Below, piece by piece: positions 30,866-36,894 of a stretch of 36,894 bases of DNA. The stretch spans positions 65,075,253 to 65,112,146 of the forward strand of contig NC_087062.1 in assembly GCF_963678635.1 (NCBI RefSeq), written 5' to 3'. The position numbers and the translations under genes are program-made. This stretch comes from Symsagittifera roscoffensis (taxonomy: Eukaryota; Xenacoelomorpha; Acoela; Convolutidae). The notes under the pieces were generated by a model that searched no databases, was not told the origin of the DNA, and saw only the letters and a list, made by a program, of their open reading frames with translations. Numbering within the stretch: the first letter of the stretch is position 1; each line of letters begins with the position of its first letter.

Positions 30866-33494
30866 GTGCTCGTGGCCTGCAAAGAAGAGAAGACCGCAAT
30901 TTTGCTGCCGCCACCACTCCTTAGATTGGGCTTGAAAAGAAAACTCACTTGGAAACTTGTATTAGATTATTTAAAACATTTTAATAATTTGAATAGCAAT
31001 TTCCTGAGAATTAAATTTCTGAGAAAATGTCTCGTTAACGACATTATACCAGATTTTTTACGGTTTCGCGTGCCTGATAACGGTGTTTTTTCGGATCAAG
31101 CGGTGCACAGCTTCCAACTGAGACTCTTGAGATCTGAGATAAGCCAGGCAAATGCGGTAGGGCCAAGGCATCGGGATCCTAGTAAAAGCAAGAGAGGTTG
31201 TGAGAAGGGGTATAGATGAGAAGTGGTGGCCTTCGGTAGTATTCTGTCTGAACCGGCAAGCAAGTTGTAGTGTCATTAACCTAATAAACAGACACAAGAG
31301 AAACCTTGAAACACTTTCGGAAAGACAGGATAGACCATTAAAAAAGTTGGATGGAAGTTCAGTTAGAATTTTAGATGAAGTGATTTTGCCACATTGGGTG
31401 CGGGAAGTCTTAAGTTTTGGACCAAAACATCCGGTATGAGACATATTCAATAAAATTCACTTCCTTGCTGACATGAATAGTTTTTTGTCTGAACTGAAGT
31501 TAAATAGAATACCCGGAGAAAATTCATGTGAGATTGAAGCAGCTGCAAAGAGATATGCTAAGAATGTGAAACAGACCCCCTCTGACAAAGGTGTTGAAAA
31601 AGCCAGAAAGTATTTGAAGGGCAACGGTCTTCTGGCAATGCCGTTTGATAAGGTGGTGGGTTTTTGTGTAATGAAAAAGGAGACACATGAGAAAAAACTG
31701 AAAGACTTATTACAGGCAGAACAATTTAGTGAGAGGTAGAATCTGACAGACAGCGTGGTTATGAAAATTGAAAGGACATAAACAAAGAATTACTCGCCAT
31801 GAAAAAGAAGGACGAGATTAGCGAAGCGCTGTATACTAGGTTGAGATCAACGGTAGCGCAACCGGCTAGGCTGTATGGAATAGCAAAATACACAAACAAG
31901 GCAAACCACTTCGTCCCGTCCTTTCTTTACCTGGTAGCTCATATGACAACCTAAATAAAACGTTGGCAAAGTACTTTGATGAAATTGATGGGGCAAACTT
32001 AGAAACGAACACTCAAATGGCCAGGAGATCTTGGAAAAAACTGAGTTGGGCTCTGACGAGAGTATAATCTTCCTTGATGTAAAGAGTTTGTACACTAATG
32101 TACCGCTCAAGGAAGCGGTTGAAATAGCCCTGAGGAGATTATATGAGCAAGTCAACCCTCCGGAAACATCTCGCAAGACTATGAAAAACTACCGAATTTG
32201 GCAGTGAGTAAGGTACAATTTAAATGCAATGGTTTGTGGTATGTACAAAAAAACGGTTTAGCAATGGGTGCCTCCCTTATAGTAATATTGGCCAATTTGT
32301 TGCTCAAAGAATAGGAACCTGCCTTTAAGAAAGCATTACCAAAAGTGACTGTGCTAAGTGAGGGTAACAAGGAAGTGTGCCCTAGATGTCAGAAAACGGT
32401 GATATATCTGACAAAAGGGGTAGAATGCGAAGCTTGTTTGAATTGTTACCACTTAGGGTGTGCTAACATATCGGAATCCGAATATGCAGACATCGCTGAA
32501 ACAGTATGGTATTGCGTCACTTGTAAAAAACAACAGCAAGCAGATAGGACTGTGAATGGTGTTAAAGTTTTTCTTAGATATGTGGACGACATAGTTAGAA
32601 CGGTCAAGGGCGATCCTGGGGTAGTTCTCGAGGCTGCCAATAAGTTACATCCAAACTTGCAGTTCACCATAGAAGAACTTGATAGTAACGGTAATTTGGT
32701 GTTTTTGGACTAAAATGTCAACGTTGATTCAGCAAAAAGGTCACATGTGATTGGTACCAGAAACTCATTGATACAAGCACCATTCTAAATTTCAGTGGCT
32801 GCGCACTTTTGCAGTAAAAAAGGAAAGGTTATCGAAGGGACGGTTCATAGGGTTTTCAGAAGTTCCTCAACATGGGAAGATTTTGACCAGGCATTGGAAA
32901 AAAATCGGAAGCAATGGATTGAAAATCATTATCCGAAGAATTGGTCTGACAGGGTAGTGTTTGAAACTCTTAACAAGATCAATGAGGGAAAGAAAAATTT
33001 AGAGGTGAAGGCATCAGAACCGAGAAATGATAAATGGTTGAAAGACTCACCACCCCTTCTTACAATGCAATATCGAGGAAATCCATCTCAACTGTTAGCT
33101 GCAAAGGTTCGGCTAATATACGGGGCACAAATAATTTTTACAACAAGAATATTGAAAACATGCTTGCCATCCCTCAAAACTTCCTTTGCTCGTGAACTGA
33201 GATCCAAAGTGGTGTACAAGCTTACATGTAGTGGATGTAACTCCACCTATGTCGGCCAGACAAACCGACATTTAGCCACGAGGGTCGATGAACACCGCAA
33301 AGGGGACTCCCCAGTAGGGCAACACTTGTTTGAATGTAATAAGGAGGTAGACGGTACTGAAGTCAGAGATTATAGACCAAACAGCCAACACTCATAAGCT
33401 ACTGACACTAGAGGCTTTGCATATTTGGAGGGAGAGGCCGAAGATCAACACACGCGATGAATTCAGGAGCCGGGAAATATCAATGAAATTATAG
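30866..33494 (+). pseudogene. Penelope-like RT with internal PHD finger and C-terminal GIY-YIG endonuclease
   Basis: Open pieces in order: 30866-31219 (N-terminal, NDIIPDFLRF), about 31226-31436, 31473-31739 (ARKYLKGNGLLAMPFDKVVG), then RT segments to about 32330 (SIIFLDVKSLYTNVPLKEAV at about 32065-32124; NGLAMGAS at about 32247-32270). A PHD finger lies at 32378-32524. The catalytic YVDD is at 32579-32590, followed by HPNLQFTIEELDSNGNLVFL. The well-preserved 32795-33397 frame ends in the GIY-YIG domain: VYK at 33212-33220, YVG at 33248-33256, then the RVDEHR segment. The last codons reach TAG at 33492-33494 after frameshifts. Penelope RTs are telomerase-related and insert by nuclease-primed copying. 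Stops make this copy dead. Confidence 0.85.
32378..32524 (+). other. PHD finger embedded in the Penelope RT palm
   Basis: The ligands follow the C4-H-C3 PHD pattern: CPRC (32378 on), CEAC, YH-x2-C, and a final CVTC ending at 32524. All eight are present and the segment has no stop. PHD fingers commonly read histone H3 tails. It sits between RT motif B (MGAS) and motif C (YVDD), which are normally closer together. I cannot tell whether this is fixed in a lineage or private to this copy. Confidence 0.8.
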
Positions 33495-33799
33495 TCTGTA
33501 TAACATGGCTAAAAGTTTAAAAACTGTTGAGCCAGAATCAAAAATATTCCTAAATCGAAATTTTATAACCATGAAAGAACAAAAAACAAAAAAATCTCAG
33601 AAATTTACAGGAAAATGTTATGATTACGTAATTATATTATGTAATTACAGTTGTTTAAATATGATGGGTTAAAACGTTTTAGAGCTTTTTTAGACATGTT
33701 TCTCATTTTTCAGATCTTTGATCGTTTTGTAAATATTGTAAAAAATTTTAATCCTGATGATGCACAAAATGTTGAATTAATATTTTAAATTTCTTATAA
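33455..33799 (+). repeat. Right terminal repeat of the Penelope-like element
   Basis: It is the counterpart of 29648-30010. The hammerhead core CTGATGA is kept at 33754-33760 with TGCACAAAATG, but the following ~12 bases (second half of stem II and GAAAC) are deleted, so this copy cannot form the ribozyme. Confidence 0.85.
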
Positions 33800-34686
33800 T
33801 ATTTAGGATAGCGAAACATGCGTTTGCTTAAAAGGCTAAAAAACTATACTCATTAAATTCCTATGGTTTGCAGTACCGATTTGACGATCATGCAATTGTT
33901 GCTTCTGCTAATGTAGATTGTAGCCTAACTTTAAACATATAGTTCCTCACTCTTAATCATCTGAAAGAGGCTTGGACATGGCAATAAATGTCGCACTCAT
34001 TCATATATATAGAGAGATAGTTACCCTTGCGATAAGCAAGGGTATTTGAAATCGGGTACAAGACTTTTTCCGTAAACAACTTGTCCACACAACTCATCGA
34101 CTCCTGTTGTTACGTTGGTTCATAACGAATTCACTTTTCTTACTGTCTCCTGCACACTTAGCCTAGGTTTGAATCTGACAAGTACCTTTTTTTAAACGGT
34201 AAAAATTCAGGTACAAAAAAATTCGTCCTATTATTTGTCTGCTCATGTTTTGTCGGCTTAGTTGCCAGATCTAAGAATCGTTGATTTGATGCAAAAATTT
34301 TTCATTGTAGTTGCTTTAGTTTTGTTAGCATTTTAAAAATCCGGCCCAATCGAAATTTGCTTTTTACTTTGGTTTTAATTTTACCAGCTCAAATGTTTTG
34401 TCTTTTTTCGACTTCATCGGTTTCGATTTAATTTATATCTACTTAGTGGCCCCCCATTTGCATCGTTTGATGAGCGAGAAAAGTTTTTCGGAGCGTGTGT
34501 AAACTGAGGGGAAAGGGTACTCATAGTTTTTTCTGGTTAAGATTTTCTCAATTTTTTTCAGCATGAAGGGCTTCTGTTGAGGTTTTTCCGTTTTTTTATC
34601 GCTTGTTTTTTCTAATGCAATTTTTGCATTCTATTGTCATGGCATGTGTTTTTTTTTTCAAAATTATCTTCATTCATTCTTATAGG
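33800..34686. other. Intergenic AT-rich DNA
   Basis: No gene is recognised. A perfect 9-bp hairpin (TACCCTTGC at 34022-34030, GCAAGGGTA at 34036-34044, loop GATAA) is the only clear structure. It does not extend into a tRNA fold. Confidence 0.5.
34679..34686. repeat. Left 8-bp target duplication CTTATAGG
   Basis: It is identical to 34855-34862. Eight-base duplications are typical of hAT transposons. Confidence 0.8.
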
Positions 34687-34854
34687 CAGGCATTTCGGGT
34701 TCGGGTATCGGGTCGGGTTTTGAGACAAATTTCGGGTTTCGGGTCGGGTTTGAAATGAATGTCGGGTTCGGGTTTGAAGAAACCGTCGGGTTCGGGTTCG
34801 GGTTTTAGCTTATCGGGTTTCGGGTTTGAAAAATGTCGGGTCCCGAAATGCCTG
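34687..34854. mobile_element. hAT-like MITE made of TTCGGG-type repeats
   Basis: The ends CAGGCATTTCGGG and CCCGAAATGCCTG are perfect 13-bp inverted repeats starting with CAG, as is usual in hAT elements, and are flanked by the 8-bp duplication CTTATAGG. The 168-bp interior consists of variants of TCGGGTTCGGGTTTG with 15 GGG runs on the plus strand, so G-quadruplex formation is plausible. It has no coding capacity and would need a transposase in trans. It lies about 1 kb upstream of the PSMC3 start codon. Confidence 0.85.
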
Positions 34855-34862
34855 CTTATAGG
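34855..34862. repeat. Right 8-bp target duplication CTTATAGG
   Basis: It matches 34679-34686 exactly and directly abuts the inverted terminal repeat. Confidence 0.8.
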
Positions 34863-35820
34863 TTGGTTGTATGTATAGTTATAAAACATCGATATTGCTT
34901 TTTTGCTAATGATTTTTCGGCTATCGAATCAGCTCTAGGTTTAGTTTCCGAATTGTTTATACCACCTTGATTTCAGTAACTATATAGTTTTCGTGGATGC
35001 TATTTGGGTAGCACATGTAAAGTTTCCAATAAGATTGTGCCGAACAATTTTGGTTGAATTTAAGCTAATTGGCTGTCGGCTGTATTCTGTCAGCTTATTT
35101 ACCTGATATTTTTTCCTAAGTTTTGACCTTATTTATGAGATCGTTTAGACTTTTTGTCCTAATTTAGATGTTTGAATGCTCAAATTCAGTTTTCAATAAA
35201 TTCGAACTTGAAAAAAGTGATTTTCATTTTTTTTTCGAGTTGTAACAAATTTCGAAGTCCTCTTTCATAGTTCTTGAAAGTCTGTTTGCTGTTTAGTCCT
35301 ATACTTGTTGCGTCGCAAGTGGTGCGAAGCTCGGCTTCGTCTCTATTTATTTTTTGACTGGTTCATATACTCTACATTAACTTCTGGCTGTTTTATATAC
35401 TCTACACATTTTCGTTTTTTTAATACTTCTAATGACATTTAAAAATTTCGAAACATTTTTCTGTATCGAGAAAAACCGGCTTGAAGTTTTTGATTTTGAT
35501 CTAATTGCGAGCTAATACGCATTAAAAAAATGCAAAAAAAAACAGGAAAAATATTGTTTTTTAATTTTTTTTTAACGATTTTTTAGTTTTTTTAAGTCTT
35601 TTTCTACAAAAGTTGTTTTCCAATTGGCCTATTTGACTATGACTGTCGAATATGCCTAATTCCTATTGTTTCTTTCAGACCTGTTTTTTCCATTACATAA
35701 AAAACGACACTAATTTGAAAAAAATGTATTTTTATAAGACTATGATCGTAACATAGTAACCGGCTTTTTTCTTGTTTTTTTTTGGACTACTAAAAAATAT
35801 CGTAATAATTTTAGACTTTA
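34863..35820 (+). other. Upstream region of PSMC3, AT-rich
   Basis: No other gene is seen. It should contain the promoter and 5' UTR, but I see no clear core promoter element. TAATAATTTTAG at 35803-35814, six bases before the start codon, looks like a 3' splice site. It could serve a 5'-UTR intron or trans-splicing. Confidence 0.45.
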
Positions 35821-36892
<1,072 letters not shown>

Positions 36893-36894
36893 AA

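Larger units (their letters stand above)
29648..33799 (+). mobile_element. Penelope-like element with direct terminal repeats, inactive
   Basis: It is recognised by a Penelope-type RT with a C-terminal GIY-YIG endonuclease, by ~350-bp direct repeats at both ends, and by a hammerhead-like ribozyme motif in the repeat, a combination known for Penelope-like elements. It is interrupted by several stops and frameshifts. An additional reading region (30168-30850) lies between the left repeat and the RT. I see no clear target-site duplication. Confidence 0.85.

Noticed and set aside
34022-34044. Hairpin taken as a tRNA anticodon arm
   Set aside because: No acceptor, D or T arms can be formed around it, and no internal promoter boxes are seen.
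34680-34889. Minus-strand proline/glutamate-rich repeat protein
   Set aside because: It is the translation of the TTCGGG repeats of the MITE and continues only by chance outside its ends.

Overview
The window is animal nuclear DNA, most likely from an invertebrate. The only gene that looks alive is the 5' part of a conserved eukaryotic gene at the right edge, the 26S proteasome ATPase PSMC3/Rpt5. It is split by short GT-AG introns (72 and 61 bp). Everything else is an AT-rich graveyard of retrotransposons and small DNA transposons. I cannot name the species; the short introns and the families present (Ty3/Gypsy, Penelope-like with GIY-YIG, APE-type LINE, an RT with an endonuclease-like C-terminus) suit many small invertebrate genomes. 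No rRNA, tRNA or CRISPR array was seen.

Layout. 1-2090: AT-rich DNA with a broken integrase fragment (749-1190), a perfect hairpin and a 150-bp foldback element. 2109-4060: a decayed non-LTR-type reverse transcriptase. 4061-5368: nothing recognisable. 5374-24063: one 18.7-kb LTR retrotransposon, bounded by TG...CA LTRs and a perfect 5-bp target duplication (GATTG at 5369-5373 and 24064-24068). It carries a mutated Ty3/Gypsy protease, RT and RNase H (7500-9980), then about 13 kb of unrecognised sequence. Most of that is a duplicated block (L1, L2) and two arrays of a ~682-bp tandem repeat. 24069-25274: flank with a possible RT scrap. 25275-29604: a minus-strand LINE with a (TAG)n tail, RT, APE endonuclease and a PHD-bearing ORF1. 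29648-33799: a Penelope-like element with direct terminal repeats, a hammerhead-ribozyme-like motif, an RT interrupted by a complete PHD finger, and a GIY-YIG endonuclease. 34687-34854: a 168-bp hAT-like MITE made of TTCGGG-type repeats, with an 8-bp target duplication. 35821-36835: PSMC3 exons 1-3.

The strongest story is the giant LTR element. By eye its two LTRs are well diverged, so the insertion is old. The 682-bp units and the L blocks inside it are nearly identical to each other. The array therefore seems to have expanded in place, long after insertion, which looks like a satellite being born inside a dead retrotransposon. The second story is a Penelope-like element whose RT palm is split by a PHD finger with all eight metal ligands intact, and whose left terminal repeat keeps an almost complete hammerhead core. 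All similarity and identity statements are from reading, not from computed alignments.
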